Shown: in pieces, positions 16,686-25,168 of the stretch
Position numbering within the stretch: the first letter of the stretch is position 1
Layout: each line of letters opens with the position of its first letter
NCBI GenBank assembly: GCA_951813255.1
Contig: OX638353.1
Span: 992,001-1,056,000, forward strand
Origin: an uncultured Dehalococcoidia bacterium
Lineage (GTDB): Bacteria; Chloroflexota; Dehalococcoidia; Lucifugimonadales; JAAXIE01
Reading direction: 5' to 3'
DNA length: 64,000 nucleotides
The notes under the pieces: generated by a model
Seen by the model: the letters and a program-made list of their open reading frames with translations, nothing else
Databases searched by the model: none
What the model was told of the DNA's origin: nothing
Made by a program: the position numbers and the translations under genes

Positions 16686-18344
16686 ATGGCTACCAGCTTC
16701 CTACCCGACCAAATCGCCCCCGACCTCATCCTCCACAACGCAAAGGTTGTAACCGTCGACAACCAGTTCAGCATCGCCCAAGCCGTCGCTATCAAGGGCT
16801 CCCGCATCCTAGCCGTCGGCTCGGACTCCGAAATCCGCGCCCTCGCCGGCCGCAACACCCACTACGAAGACCTCGGAGGCAAGACTCTCATCCCCGGCCT
16901 CATCGACTCCCACATCCACGCTTTCGGCATCGGCGTCCGTCGCACCAAGCAACTCGTCTTCGCCGACCACCACGGTCTGACCCTGCAGAGCATGCTCGCC
17001 GAGATCGGGCAGTTGGCCGACACCATACCTCCCGGCGAATGGATCGTATCCCGCGGTCCCCACGCCCTCGACTTCATTGCCGAGGGACGCCTCCCCGATC
17101 GCTGGGAACTCGATACCGTCACCGGCGACCACCCCTTCTACCTCATGATGCAGGGCCACCTCGGTGTCGTGAACTCCCGCGCCCTCGAACTCACCGGCAT
17201 CGACCGCAACACCCCAGACCCCGAGGGCGGCCGGTACTACCGCCACCCCGACACCGGCGAACTCACCGGCCTCATGCTCGAGCGCCCCGCCTTCCAGCCC
17301 TTCCTCAGCCAGATCCCCGACTACACCATGGAAGACAAACTCCAAGCCACTCGCGAGATTAACGACATCTACGCCAGCTACGGCATCACCAGCCTCCTCA
17401 ACCCCGGCGAAGACCGCGACAACGTGGCAGCTTTGGAAGAACTCTGGCGCCGCAGGCAATTGGCCATACGCTGGAACACCCTCTACTGGGTCATGCCCAG
17501 CCAGTACGCCGGCAAGCCCTACGACGAAGTAGCAGACATGCTCCGTAATCTAGGCCCTGCCAACGGCTTCGGCGACGAGTGGCTCCGCATCGGCGGCCTC
17601 AAGATCATCGCCGATGGCGGTTTCGAAGGCGCCTACATGCGCGAGCCCTTCATGGAGGACGAGTTCGGCCCCGGCTGGCGAGGCATCAAGATGTGGGACG
17701 ACGAGTCCCTGACCACCGTCCTCCGCGCCGCCCGCGACACCAACTGCGGCGTCTTCATCCACGAACTGGGCGACGCCGCCCTCGACCAAGTCCTCGACGC
17801 GATGGACGTCGTCGACCAGGAGAAGTCTATCACTGGCCGCCGCTGGACCCTCGAGCACGGCGGCATCTTGCCCACCCCGCGCAACCTCGAACAGGCCCGC
17901 CGCATGGGCATCGTCGTCTCCACCCAACAACCCATGGGATGGGCCGTCGGCGCCACCACCCGCCGCTTCTGGGGCGAAAAACGCGGCAGCAACATGAAGC
18001 CCAACCGCACTTGGATGGATGCCGGCGTCGTCGTCAAGGGCGGCTCCGATGTCGGTCCCTACGACCCCATCCTCGGCATCTGGACCTGCGTTACCCGCAC
18101 CAACGTCGCAGGCGAGCCCATGGACCTCAGCGAAGCCATCACCCGTGAGGAGGCCCTGCGCGCCTACACCATCAACGGCGCTTACGGCACCTTCGAAGAG
18201 GACATCAAAGGCTCCATCGAACCCGGCAAGCTCGCCGACATGCTCGTCCTCTCCGACGACCTCATGACCGTCCCTGAAGACAACATACGCGACATAAAGG
18301 TGCTGACCACCTACGTGGGTGGCCAGCCCGTGTACCAGGCCTAG
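16686..18344 (+). CDS. YtcJ-like amidohydrolase
   Basis: A 552-residue amidohydrolase of the YtcJ/NfdA group. APDLILHNAKVVTVDNQF is the N-terminal beta sandwich. LIPGLIDSHIHAFGIG carries the HxH metal pair. FIHELGDAALDQVLDAMD and RRWTLEHGGILPTP hold later His residues, and VVKGGSDVGPYDPILGIW the catalytic Asp. Relatives hydrolyse N-substituted formamides and similar amides. The start at 16686 has GAGGAGG upstream; a longer in-frame start at 16635 gives an Arg-rich leader with no support. The substrate is not known. Confidence 0.88.
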   Translation: MATSFLPDQIAPDLILHNAKVVTVDNQFSIAQAVAIKGSRILAVGSDSEIRALAGRNTHYEDLGGKTLIPGLIDSHIHAFGIGVRRTKQLVFADHHGLTLQSMLAEIGQLADTIPPGEWIVSRGPHALDFIAEGRLPDRWELDTVTGDHPFYLMMQGHLGVVNSRALELTGIDRNTPDPEGGRYYRHPDTGELTGLMLERPAFQPFLSQIPDYTMEDKLQATREINDIYASYGITSLLNPGEDRDNVAALEELWRRRQLAIRWNTLYWVMPSQYAGKPYDEVADMLRNLGPANGFGDEWLRIGGLKIIADGGFEGAYMREPFMEDEFGPGWRGIKMWDDESLTTVLRAARDTNCGVFIHELGDAALDQVLDAMDVVDQEKSITGRRWTLEHGGILPTPRNLEQARRMGIVVSTQQPMGWAVGATTRRFWGEKRGSNMKPNRTWMDAGVVVKGGSDVGPYDPILGIWTCVTRTNVAGEPMDLSEAITREEALRAYTINGAYGTFEEDIKGSIEPGKLADMLVLSDDLMTVPEDNIRDIKVLTTYVGGQPVYQA

Positions 18345-18428
18345 AATCGCGCCCGATTTCAGGCCAGATCTCAGGCCCAATCTCCGGAGCAGTCTCCTAG
18401 TCGATACTGCTCCCCGCCCCGTGCTGGC

Positions 18429-19322
18429 TCAGTTCCTGCCCAGCACCACCAGTGCCACGCCGCATACTGCCGAGAGGGTGCCAGCTATAACCAGCCTGTT
18501 GAGCCTCTCCAGTCGGCGCAGGAATATAGCCGAGCCGGTCAGAGTGACCAACGGGGCTGCGAAGGTGATGGGCACCACCAGCGTAACCGGCGCGTGCCCC
18601 AGAGCTGAGAAAAAGCAAATGGCTCCCCCACCGGCACAGGCCCCGGCCAGAATGGTCAAGGGTATGCCCCCCCTGCGGTCTTCCCCGAAGCTCGCCAGCA
18701 CCGGCCGGTGCGCCCCCACTCCCAGGAGCAGCGTGCCGATCACCAAACTGAACATCACCGTTATTAACGCAGGGGAGAAGTTGGTGTTTATGTGCTTGGC
18801 CACCACCGACACCGCCCCGAAGCCACATGATGCTAGGAAGGCGAAAAGGTACCCCAGATTGTTGAACGCCACCGCTGGAGTCCTGCTGCTGGCCTGCCTC
18901 CCGCCAATCACGATTAGCGTCATCCCCGCTATCACCACCAAGGTGCCCAGATAGAGCATGATGGTGGGGCGCTCTCCCAGAAGGGAAATGGCCAACACCG
19001 CCGAAAATACCGGAGCGGCCGCGCTCAATGGGGCCGCCCGTGATGCTCCAATCATGGAGATGGCTGTAAAATTCAACGTCCGCGCCAAGGGATGGTGCAA
19101 CGTTGCCAGCAAGAGGTACCACGCAAAGACGACCAGAGTCAGCTCTTTGAAGTCTTCCCAGTGGAATATCAGCGCCAGCGCAATGGCAATGACCGCTCCA
19201 GTGCTTACGGAGAAGAAGGCAGCCGCTGGCCCGGTTATCTTTTGAGTGGCGATGCGTACGAAAATCTGGTTGGCGCCAAATCCCAAGGCAGCACAGAAGG
19301 CAAAGATTATCCCTAATTCCAA
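18429..19322 (-). CDS. EamA/DMT-superfamily permease
   Basis: A 297-residue inner-membrane protein with about ten hydrophobic helices in two EamA repeats. The first repeat contains FGANQIFVRIATQKI and IGASRAAPLSAAAPVFSAVL. The second contains CGFGAVSVVAKHINTNFSPA and LVVPITFAAPLVTLTGSAIF. Members export amino acids, sugars or other metabolites. The start is TTG at 19322, since an in-frame TAA lies just upstream and leaves no other option. It is convergent with the YtcJ-like gene and divergent from the MFS gene. Confidence 0.87.
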   Translation of the reverse strand: MELGIIFAFCAALGFGANQIFVRIATQKITGPAAAFFSVSTGAVIAIALALIFHWEDFKELTLVVFAWYLLLATLHHPLARTLNFTAISMIGASRAAPLSAAAPVFSAVLAISLLGERPTIMLYLGTLVVIAGMTLIVIGGRQASSRTPAVAFNNLGYLFAFLASCGFGAVSVVAKHINTNFSPALITVMFSLVIGTLLLGVGAHRPVLASFGEDRRGGIPLTILAGACAGGGAICFFSALGHAPVTLVVPITFAAPLVTLTGSAIFLRRLERLNRLVIAGTLSAVCGVALVVLGRN

Positions 19323-19382
19323 TACGGCATCCCCAATCTCTTAGCCCATGGCGTCCCTCTACCCCATGACGCCCTTCAGATC

Positions 19383-20666
19383 ATGAAAGTGGATACTACC
19401 ACGCCCAGTTCCTTGGGACGCCTGCCCTTCTACTACGGCTGGGTCGTCATGGGCGTGGCTGGCCTCGCCATCTTCTGCTCCGGCCCAGGCCAGACCTTTA
19501 CTGTCTCCGTTTTTGTCGACCCTATCATCAACGACTTGGGCTGGTCCCGCACCACCGTATCCGGCCTCTACACCGCCGGGTCCCTCACGGCCGCCCTCCT
19601 CATGGTCCTGATTGGCCGTCTTCTCGACCGCTACGGCGCCCGTGTCATGCTGGGATTCGTCGTAGTGCTGTTCAGCATCGCCATCGCCTGCATGAGCCTC
19701 ATCAACCACCCCGTCCACCTCTACCTCGGCTTTGCTGGCATACGCACCCTCGGCCAAGGCTCCCTCACCCTCATACCCACCACCCTCGTTGCCATCTGGT
19801 TCATCCGCCTGCGCGGCCGCGCCACCGCCCTCACCACCCTCGGCATGGGTGCCAGCACCGCCGCCTTCCCGCCCCTCGTCCATTGGCTCATCTCTGACTT
19901 TGGCTGGCGCGATGCTTGGATCGTCCTCAGCATTCTCGTCTGCGCTCTCCTCCTACTCCCTTCCCTCCTCCTCGTCCGCCGCTCCCCCGAGTCCGTGGGC
20001 CTCCTGCCCGACGGTGCCCGCAGGCCCGAGTCCGTATGGACCGGCCCGTCCGATCCCACCCGTCTCCCAGAGGTAAGCTGGCAGCTCAACGAGGCCATCC
20101 GCACCCGCGCCTTCTGGCTCCTTCTCATCGCCATGTCTTCCCCCTCCATCGTCAGCACCGCCCTCATGTTCCACCACATCTCCCTCATGGACAGCCGTGG
20201 TGTCGATGCAGGCATGGCCGCCGCGGTCCTCAGCGTAATAGCCCCCTCTGTCCTCGTTGGCTCCCTCGTTGCAGGCTTCCTTGCCGACATGATTCCTAAC
20301 CGCTACATCCTCGCCGCAGGCCAAGTATTCCTCGGCCTCGCCCTCGTCCTCGCCCTCACCGTAGACCATACCTGGCAGGCCTTCCTCTACGGCGCGGTCC
20401 TCGGTACCGGTGGAGGCGCCACCATGACCACCTCCGCCGTCGTCTGGGCCAACTACTTCGGACGCGGCCATCTGGGAGCCATCCGTGGCGCCAGCCAAGT
20501 CGGCATGGTAGCCGCCGCCGCCATGGGCCCCCTACCCTTCAGCCTCCTCCTCGACATCGCCGGCTCCTACAACAGCGCCTTCTTCCTCATCCTAATCCTC
20601 CCCGCCATCTCCGCCACCGCCGCCCTCCTAGCCCTCCCCCCAACCAAACCCACCCCCACCCTCTAG
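19383..20666 (+). CDS. MFS transporter (monocarboxylate/oxalate-formate antiporter-like)
   Basis: A 427-residue major facilitator with twelve predicted helices. FYYGWVVMGVAGLAIFCSGP opens helix 1, as in monocarboxylate transporters. LGWSRTTVSGLYTAGSLTAA and GRLLDRYGARVMLG contain the loop 2-3 signature. GWRDAWIVLSILV falls in helix 6, and the second half has VANYFGRGH-type residues (WANYFGRGHLGAIRG). The family moves carboxylates across the cytoplasmic membrane, fitting a neighbourhood of aromatic-acid enzymes. No clear Shine-Dalgarno sequence was seen. Confidence 0.87.
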   Translation: MKVDTTTPSSLGRLPFYYGWVVMGVAGLAIFCSGPGQTFTVSVFVDPIINDLGWSRTTVSGLYTAGSLTAALLMVLIGRLLDRYGARVMLGFVVVLFSIAIACMSLINHPVHLYLGFAGIRTLGQGSLTLIPTTLVAIWFIRLRGRATALTTLGMGASTAAFPPLVHWLISDFGWRDAWIVLSILVCALLLLPSLLLVRRSPESVGLLPDGARRPESVWTGPSDPTRLPEVSWQLNEAIRTRAFWLLLIAMSSPSIVSTALMFHHISLMDSRGVDAGMAAAVLSVIAPSVLVGSLVAGFLADMIPNRYILAAGQVFLGLALVLALTVDHTWQAFLYGAVLGTGGGATMTTSAVVWANYFGRGHLGAIRGASQVGMVAAAAMGPLPFSLLLDIAGSYNSAFFLILILPAISATAALLALPPTKPTPTL

Positions 20667-20691
20667 CTCACTCACCCACATCCTCTCCTTC

Positions 20692-20720
20692 CGTCATTCC
20701 TGCGGAGGCAGGAACCCACG
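20692..20720 (+). repeat. Dispersed palindromic repeat, copy 1
   Basis: CGTCATTCCTGCGGAGGCAGGAACCC contains TTCCTGC paired with GCAGGAA. This is the widespread GTCATTCC-type small palindromic repeat; reverse-strand translation gives the familiar SCLRRNDG. Confidence 0.75.
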
Positions 20721-20758
20721 TAACCCGTACCACCCCCATCGTCACCACCGCTCCCCCC

Positions 20759-20785
20759 GTCATTCCGTCGCAGGCCGGAATCCAG
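20759..20785 (+). repeat. Dispersed palindromic repeat, copy 2
   Basis: GTCATTCCGTCGCAGGCCGGAATCCAG resembles copy 1 with ATTCCG paired with CGGAAT. Reverse translation gives DSGLRRNDG. The pair lies between the MFS and AAA ATPase genes. Confidence 0.75.
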
Positions 20786-20835
20786 TGGACACTCCCAGTG
20801 AGCACCGTCTCCTAAGCCAGGGGTTGCGAAGCTCA

Positions 20836-20844
20836 TGCTAGAAT
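20836..20844 (+). promoter_or_regulatory. Extended -10 promoter of the ATPase-HNH pair
   Basis: TGCTAGAAT lies 20 bases before the ATG at 20865, with AAGGAG at 20851-20856 as ribosome binding site. Confidence 0.5.
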
Positions 20845-20864
20845 ACTCCCAAGGAGTTCGCTGT

Positions 20865-22238
20865 ATGCACCTCACCAAAATGCGCTTCGGCGGAATACCC
20901 CCGTTTACCCAGCCAGTCGAGTTCCGGTTCGACCCACGGGTAAACGTGTTCGTCGGACCAAACGCCACCGGAAAAAGCAGGCTACTGTCCGAAATCGACT
21001 ACTGTTTTAACCGCAAAGGCTCTATTCGACCAGAACGAATCGACTCTCGACTGCACATTCGCAAAGAGTCGGGGTATGGTGAAGATTGGGCAAAGAACCT
21101 GCTCTGCGCTGACGCGGATTTCGTTGATGCATATTTCCTTTCCCATGGTAACCCCAAGCCCCCAGCGATATACCTAGGCCCCATTAGAGAAGGTTTGCCT
21201 CGCATCTCGGATCTCGACGATGCCGAGTTCTACGGTTCGACGGCAGAGGAGGTGCTCTCCGGGCCGTTCTGTGGAACACGACTGGCCGCCGCCGTCGAGG
21301 CACTGCATGGCAAATACTCCGACATGTTCGAAAACGAAAACAAGGCAAGGGAGGAAGACTCGCCCATCGAACGAAGGGCTTGGAATTTCCTCTACATAGA
21401 TACAGTGTCCCATGCGTGCGCCAAGGACATTTGCAACGAGTTGATTGCTTCAGAGAGGGCACTAAACTATCCCACAGGGTTGGACCTCGAATTCATCGCG
21501 GATCAACCCGTTGCAGATTTCGAAGGCTTATCCATCAACCGGCTGCTTGGAATCTCCACCGGTGATATCCCAACCTTCGAGCACATCCCTCCAGAAGAAC
21601 GGCCCATCGACTTAGCGGTAACTAGCCCCAAGCGAATCTACGTTGGCGACTTGAGCTCAGGTTCACAGTCAACTCTCCTATGGGTGTGGTGGCTTGCCCT
21701 GAAAATGCTCAACCACTACGAATTCGCCAACGGTTGGAACCAGAAACCCGCCATCCTCCTCATCGACGAAATCGAAAACCACCTCCACCCCACCTGGCAG
21801 CGTCGCGTGATTCCCGCCCTCCTCAACCACTTCCCCGGCCTCCAGATTTTCGCCACCACCCACTCCCCCTTTGTCGTCGCTGGCCTCCGAGCCGGCCAAG
21901 TCCACATGCTCAAGCGCGACGCAAACGGCGTAGTCACCGCCACCACCAACGACCGCGACATTATCGGCTGGACCACCGACGAAATCCTCCGCACGTTCAT
22001 GAACGTCGACGAGCCCACCGACCAGTTGACCGTGGACCGCACCAACCGCCTCCGCGAATTGCGTGGCATGGAAACCCTCAGCGACGCCGAATCCGAAGAA
22101 CTCGCTCAACTGCGTCGCCAAATAAACGACGACTTCATCTCCAGCAGCACACCCCTCGAAGCCCAAAGAGAGCGCTACGGCGAAATGATGCTCGAATTCC
22201 TCCGTTCCCGACAGTCCGAACTCTCCCAGGAAGACTAG
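20865..22238 (+). CDS. AAA/ABC-type ATPase (PtuA-like, OLD/AAA_21 group)
   Basis: A 457-residue SMC-like ATPase. The Walker A motif is GPNATGKS (31-38), the ABC signature LSSGSQST (263-270), the Walker B motif ILLIDEIENHLHP (D301, E302) and the H-loop TTHSP (H333). The short insert between Walker A and the signature is helical. The ATG at 20865 follows AAGGAG. The stop is 10 bases before an HNH nuclease gene. An AAA_21-type ATPase followed at once by an HNH protein is the layout of Septu (PtuAB) and of the retron Ec78 accessory pair. The ATPase would sense or gate, and the nuclease would cut. No retron or TOPRIM gene is near. Confidence 0.82.
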   Translation: MHLTKMRFGGIPPFTQPVEFRFDPRVNVFVGPNATGKSRLLSEIDYCFNRKGSIRPERIDSRLHIRKESGYGEDWAKNLLCADADFVDAYFLSHGNPKPPAIYLGPIREGLPRISDLDDAEFYGSTAEEVLSGPFCGTRLAAAVEALHGKYSDMFENENKAREEDSPIERRAWNFLYIDTVSHACAKDICNELIASERALNYPTGLDLEFIADQPVADFEGLSINRLLGISTGDIPTFEHIPPEERPIDLAVTSPKRIYVGDLSSGSQSTLLWVWWLALKMLNHYEFANGWNQKPAILLIDEIENHLHPTWQRRVIPALLNHFPGLQIFATTHSPFVVAGLRAGQVHMLKRDANGVVTATTNDRDIIGWTTDEILRTFMNVDEPTDQLTVDRTNRLRELRGMETLSDAESEELAQLRRQINDDFISSSTPLEAQRERYGEMMLEFLRSRQSELSQED

Positions 22239-22248
22239 TAAGAAGCCA

Positions 22249-22908
22249 TTGAGGTGGATTGACCGGGGACCGGAGCCGGACGGGGTCCAACACTTTGCGC
22301 AGCGGTTCACGCAGGGCTGGGTACGATACTTTCAAAACAGAGTAGGGGCGCGTCCCACTGATTCTCACTGGCGTGACTTTAGATCGTCGCTTGGAGATCG
22401 TTCTGGTAACGTGTGTTGGTACTGCGAGCGCCTTTGCCAGGCAACTACGGAAGACACGGGCAAAGCCCCCACCCTAGACCACTTCCGGCCGCTTAGGCAC
22501 TTTCCTGAACTAGCCTACGAATGGCGTAACTGGGTCTTTAGTTGCCTGAGATGCAATGGCGGCTACAAGCAAGACAATTGGCCGTTGTCGGGATATGTGG
22601 ACCCCAGCGCTGCCGACGAACAAGATGGCCCAGAATACCATTTCGACTACGACCCCGACACCGGTGAGCTCATTCCGAGAGCTGGGCTGGATTCGCAGGC
22701 CCGTGACAAAGCCCTACAGACGATAGACGATCTCCGTTTGAACAAACTGGATGTTCGGCGCTTCCGCCTGGACTGGACACGCCAGTTCATTGACACTTGG
22801 CATTCTCTTCCCATCGATGAGCGCTCAGCATTCGTTGACGTTGCCACACAGCTTGGGTATGAGTTCGCCGGTGCCAGTCTAATGGCGATACGACAACTGT
22901 CCGCCTAG
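22249..22908 (+). CDS. HNH endonuclease (PtuB-like)
   Basis: A 219-residue HNH nuclease. CWYCE (C56, C59), TLDHFRP (D77, H78), and WRNWVFSCLRCNGGYKQ (N94, C99, C102, N103) make a zinc-stabilised beta-beta-alpha-metal site. The N terminus MRWIDRGPEP is like that of PtuB/TIGR02646 proteins, which start with a similar R-x-I-x-K/R-G-x-x-P motif. The start is TTG at 22249, ten bases after the ATPase stop. All catalytic and zinc residues are present. It is expected to nick or degrade DNA or tRNA when released by the ATPase partner (known for the family, inferred here). Confidence 0.82.
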   Translation: MRWIDRGPEPDGVQHFAQRFTQGWVRYFQNRVGARPTDSHWRDFRSSLGDRSGNVCWYCERLCQATTEDTGKAPTLDHFRPLRHFPELAYEWRNWVFSCLRCNGGYKQDNWPLSGYVDPSAADEQDGPEYHFDYDPDTGELIPRAGLDSQARDKALQTIDDLRLNKLDVRRFRLDWTRQFIDTWHSLPIDERSAFVDVATQLGYEFAGASLMAIRQLSA

Positions 22909-22944
22909 CTACGTCACAAGTCCAGCCGCTAATTCCATGCCCCC

Positions 22945-22974
22945 TTGACAACCCCCACACATCCGTTCTATCCT
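22945..22974 (+). promoter_or_regulatory. Sigma-70 promoter of the HTH gene
   Basis: Consensus TTGACA (22945-22950) and TATCCT (22969-22974) are 18 bases apart. They predict a start near 22981 and an 80-base leader before the ATG at 23060. Confidence 0.7.
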
Positions 22975-22981
22975 AACAACA

Positions 22982-23032
22982 GCGCGCGCGGGGGACTGAC
23001 CCCTATAGGGGTACCCCTGCGCCTATTTTTTT
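22982..23032 (+). promoter_or_regulatory. Structured leader: attenuator-like hairpins with U-tract
   Basis: GCGCGGGG can pair with CCCC(T)GCGC (23014-23022) and is followed by CTA and T7 (23026-23032), a terminator shape. The inner CCCC (23000-23003), GGGG (23008-23011) and CCCC (23014-23017) allow two competing short stems. The structure lies after the promoter and 27 bases before the HTH start codon. It could be an attenuator for that gene. A plain terminator for the HNH gene is the alternative. Confidence 0.5.
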
Positions 23033-23059
23033 GGCCAAAATCACTCAGGAGGCAACACC

Positions 23060-23572
23060 ATGGAAACCCAGCCCAACCAGTCCCAAGCCCCCGATACCCC
23101 CCAGAACGCCCTTTCCACTCTACACTGTAGAGTGCCCTCCGTAGATACGGACTCAAAGCTGGACGAGCCCGTCTACTCTACAAACTCTACACCTCCCAGC
23201 TACGAAAACGCTGATTCCAGCTATGCCCCGTGTAGAGTAAACCGTAAGGACAAGTTCCTCGCAGCCCAACGCATGGGCGCCTCCATCACCGATGCCGCCG
23301 GCATCGCTGGCATCCACCGTACTACCCCTTACTTCTGGCGCAACCACGACCCCGAATTCGCCCAAGCCTGGAGCGAGTCCCGCGACTCCCTCATCGAAAA
23401 CCTCGAAATGCAGGCCTTTCACCAAGCCATGCACGGCGACCGCACCCTTCTCATGTTCCTCCTCAAGTCCTATAAGCCCGAGACCTTCCACCAAGGTCCT
23501 CCCTCCAGGAAGGAGCAAAAGAAGAGCTTCAATTTCTCGGATATCGCAGAGAAGTTCCGCGCATGTCAGTAG
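23060..23572 (+). CDS. HTH protein resembling phage terminase small subunit
   Basis: A 170-residue protein. The first 55 residues are Ser/Thr/Pro-rich and probably disordered. Then NRKDKFLAAQRMGASITDAA and GIAGIHRTTPYFWRNHDPEF form a helix-turn-helix of the terminase small-subunit or transposase type. WSESRDSLIENLEMQAFHQAMHGDRTLLMFLLKSYKPETF is the helical oligomerisation part seen in such proteins. AGGAGG 14 bases before the ATG supports the start. No large terminase, portal or capsid gene is near, so it is an orphan, perhaps a domesticated or self-regulating DNA-binding protein. Its own 5' coding part carries repeated octamers. Confidence 0.7.
   Translation: METQPNQSQAPDTPQNALSTLHCRVPSVDTDSKLDEPVYSTNSTPPSYENADSSYAPCRVNRKDKFLAAQRMGASITDAAGIAGIHRTTPYFWRNHDPEFAQAWSESRDSLIENLEMQAFHQAMHGDRTLLMFLLKSYKPETFHQGPPSRKEQKKSFNFSDIAEKFRACQ
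23116..23238 (+). repeat. Five copies of an ACTCTACA/TGTAGAGT octamer
   Basis: CACTCTACA-C-TGTAGAGTG at 23116-23134 is a perfect 9-bp palindrome with a one-base centre. ACTCTACA recurs at 23175-23182 and 23184-23191, and TGTAGAGT at 23231-23238. All lie inside the 5' part of the HTH coding sequence, as autoregulatory binding sites might. Confidence 0.6.
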
Positions 23573-23672
23573 GCCCCGCGCCAAAAGCCCTCACTCGCCA
23601 TCCCGCCAGCGCCATGACGCGCCAACATCCAATGTGTTACATTGCAGCCAATATAGGCTGCGCGAGGTAGCT

Positions 23673-24695
23673 ATGGATTTTGGCATGTTCACTATGTACA
23701 TGGTGCGCGAGAACGCCCCCCAGATCGAGGCCTTCCGCGAGTGGATGTCCCTCATCGAACTCGCGGAAGAGGTCGGCCTCGACTCCGTCTGGCTCGGTGA
23801 AACCCACTTCCGCCCCCAGCGGGCCGTCCTCGCTTCGCCCTTGGTCGTGGCGGGAGCCGTCTCCGCCCGCACCAGCCGCATCAACGTCGGCATCGCCGTC
23901 CAGGTACTCCCTCTGGCCAACCCAATCCGCGTCGCCGAAGAAGCCGCCATGATCGACCACATGAGCGAAGGCCGTCTTGTCTTCGGCGTCGGTCGCAGCT
24001 CCTTTCTCGAGTCCTATCAGGGCTACAACATCGACTACGGCGAGAGCCGCGCCCGCTACTTCGAGGCCCTCGAAATCATCCTCCGCGGTTGGACCGAGGA
24101 GTCCTTCTCATTCGAGGGCGAGTTCTACAGCTTCCAAAACGTCAACGTCGTCCCCAAGCCCTTCCAGAAGCCCCATCCCCCCATCCGCGTCGCCGTCGAG
24201 AGCCGTGACACCTTCCGCATGATCGGCTCCAGCGGCTACCCCATCTTCATACGTCATCAGATGAGCGTCGACGAATTGCGGGACCTACTCTCCGAGTACC
24301 AGCAGACCCGCCATGCCGCCGGCCATGAGGGCCCCAACGACGTCATTGTCCAGATACCCGCCTACGTCGCCGAGACCGCCGAGCAGGCCTTTGAGGAGCC
24401 ACGGGAAAGCACCATGCGCGGCCGTCGCCTCGTCATCGAAGCTATAAATGAGACCGCCGACGCCGAAGCCTACGAGCGCCTCAAGGCAATGTCCGAGGTC
24501 CCTTACGAGCGCGTCCTCGACCGCACCGCCTTCGGCACTCCCGAAGCCGTCATCGACAAACTCCAGATGTACATCGACGATCTGGGAGCCACCGGTTTCT
24601 CCATCGACTTCAACCCCGGCGGCCAGATACCCCACGAACAAATAGTCAACTCCATACGGCTCTTCGCCGACAAAGTAGTCCCGAACTTCAAGTAA
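23673..24695 (+). CDS. LLM class flavin-dependent oxidoreductase
   Basis: A 340-residue luciferase-like enzyme. MDFGMFTMYMV is the first strand. ELAEEVGLDSVWLGETHFRP is the second with the active-site loop, VGIAVQVLPLANPIRVAEEA the third, and GRLVFGVGRSSF the phosphate loop. PPIRVAVESRDTFRMIGSSG and SIDFNPGGQIPHEQ are later parts. The ATG at 23673 with GAGG upstream is chosen. A longer open frame from 23292 overlaps the HTH gene in another frame and is not supported. It is followed 22 bases later by a small gene that may share its transcript. Confidence 0.9.
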   Translation: MDFGMFTMYMVRENAPQIEAFREWMSLIELAEEVGLDSVWLGETHFRPQRAVLASPLVVAGAVSARTSRINVGIAVQVLPLANPIRVAEEAAMIDHMSEGRLVFGVGRSSFLESYQGYNIDYGESRARYFEALEIILRGWTEESFSFEGEFYSFQNVNVVPKPFQKPHPPIRVAVESRDTFRMIGSSGYPIFIRHQMSVDELRDLLSEYQQTRHAAGHEGPNDVIVQIPAYVAETAEQAFEEPRESTMRGRRLVIEAINETADAEAYERLKAMSEVPYERVLDRTAFGTPEAVIDKLQMYIDDLGATGFSIDFNPGGQIPHEQIVNSIRLFADKVVPNFK

Positions 24696-24717
24696 TCAAG
24701 CCCGCATAGGGGGACCC

Positions 24718-24993
24718 GTGAAGCTATATTGGATGGAGCGCAAGGGAGGCCAGAGGCTCGTCCTCGAGACCGACGAGGGCGAGTCTTATGAGATGGGAGC
24801 GGTGCGCGAGACAAAGCGCGGCTTTGACGCTTTCGCTACCACCAACACCTACGACCCCAGCCGCGCCCAGAGAGGCATCGGCTCCATGGACGATGCCAAG
24901 ATATTCGTCGAGTCCCACCGCCCATGGGAGCTGGTCGTAGGCTCCGCCCCCATGGCAGTCGAGCCGGGAGTCCAGCCTGCTGCCGAAGGCTAG
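24718..24993 (+). CDS. Small hypothetical protein
   Basis: A 91-residue protein with a GTG start 22 bases after the LLM gene. It begins MKLYWMERKGGQRLVLETDE and contains RETKRGFDAFATTNTYDPSR and a C-terminal WELVVGS strand. It is probably a small alpha/beta protein. I recognise no family. Coupling to the LLM gene suggests an accessory role such as substrate or flavin-partner binding, but this is only positional. Confidence 0.5.
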   Translation: MKLYWMERKGGQRLVLETDEGESYEMGAVRETKRGFDAFATTNTYDPSRAQRGIGSMDDAKIFVESHRPWELVVGSAPMAVEPGVQPAAEG

Positions 24994-25025
24994 CCACGGT
25001 AACCTGTGCCCATTCATCTCTGAAG

Positions 25026-25034
25026 TGGTATGCT
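25026..25034 (+). promoter_or_regulatory. Extended -10 promoter before MFS gene
   Basis: TGGTATGCT lies about 135 bases before the GTG at 25169. The 175-base gap between 24994 and 25168 holds no other gene that I can support. Confidence 0.4.
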
Positions 25035-25168
25035 AAGGCAACCTTGAAGACATATATCCCCGCGGCGCCTAAGCCGCAACCATCGCGCCCCTGCCGAAAA
25101 TACGCGCCTCGTCTGGCAACCAGTACGGAGAGGGCCCGGCGCAATCTGGAACGAGGCTCGTAAAACAG

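Noticed and set aside
20672..20968. 98-residue minus-strand open frame
   Set aside because: Its sequence is the reverse translation of dispersed repeats (LRRNDG) and overlaps the start of the ATPase gene.
22909..23572. Prophage remnant
   Set aside because: Only a terminase-small-subunit-like gene is present; no integrase, portal, capsid or att repeats were found.
23292..23672. N-terminal extension of the LLM gene at 23673
   Set aside because: It lies in a different frame of the HTH gene and lacks any domain pattern; the LLM barrel begins at 23673.
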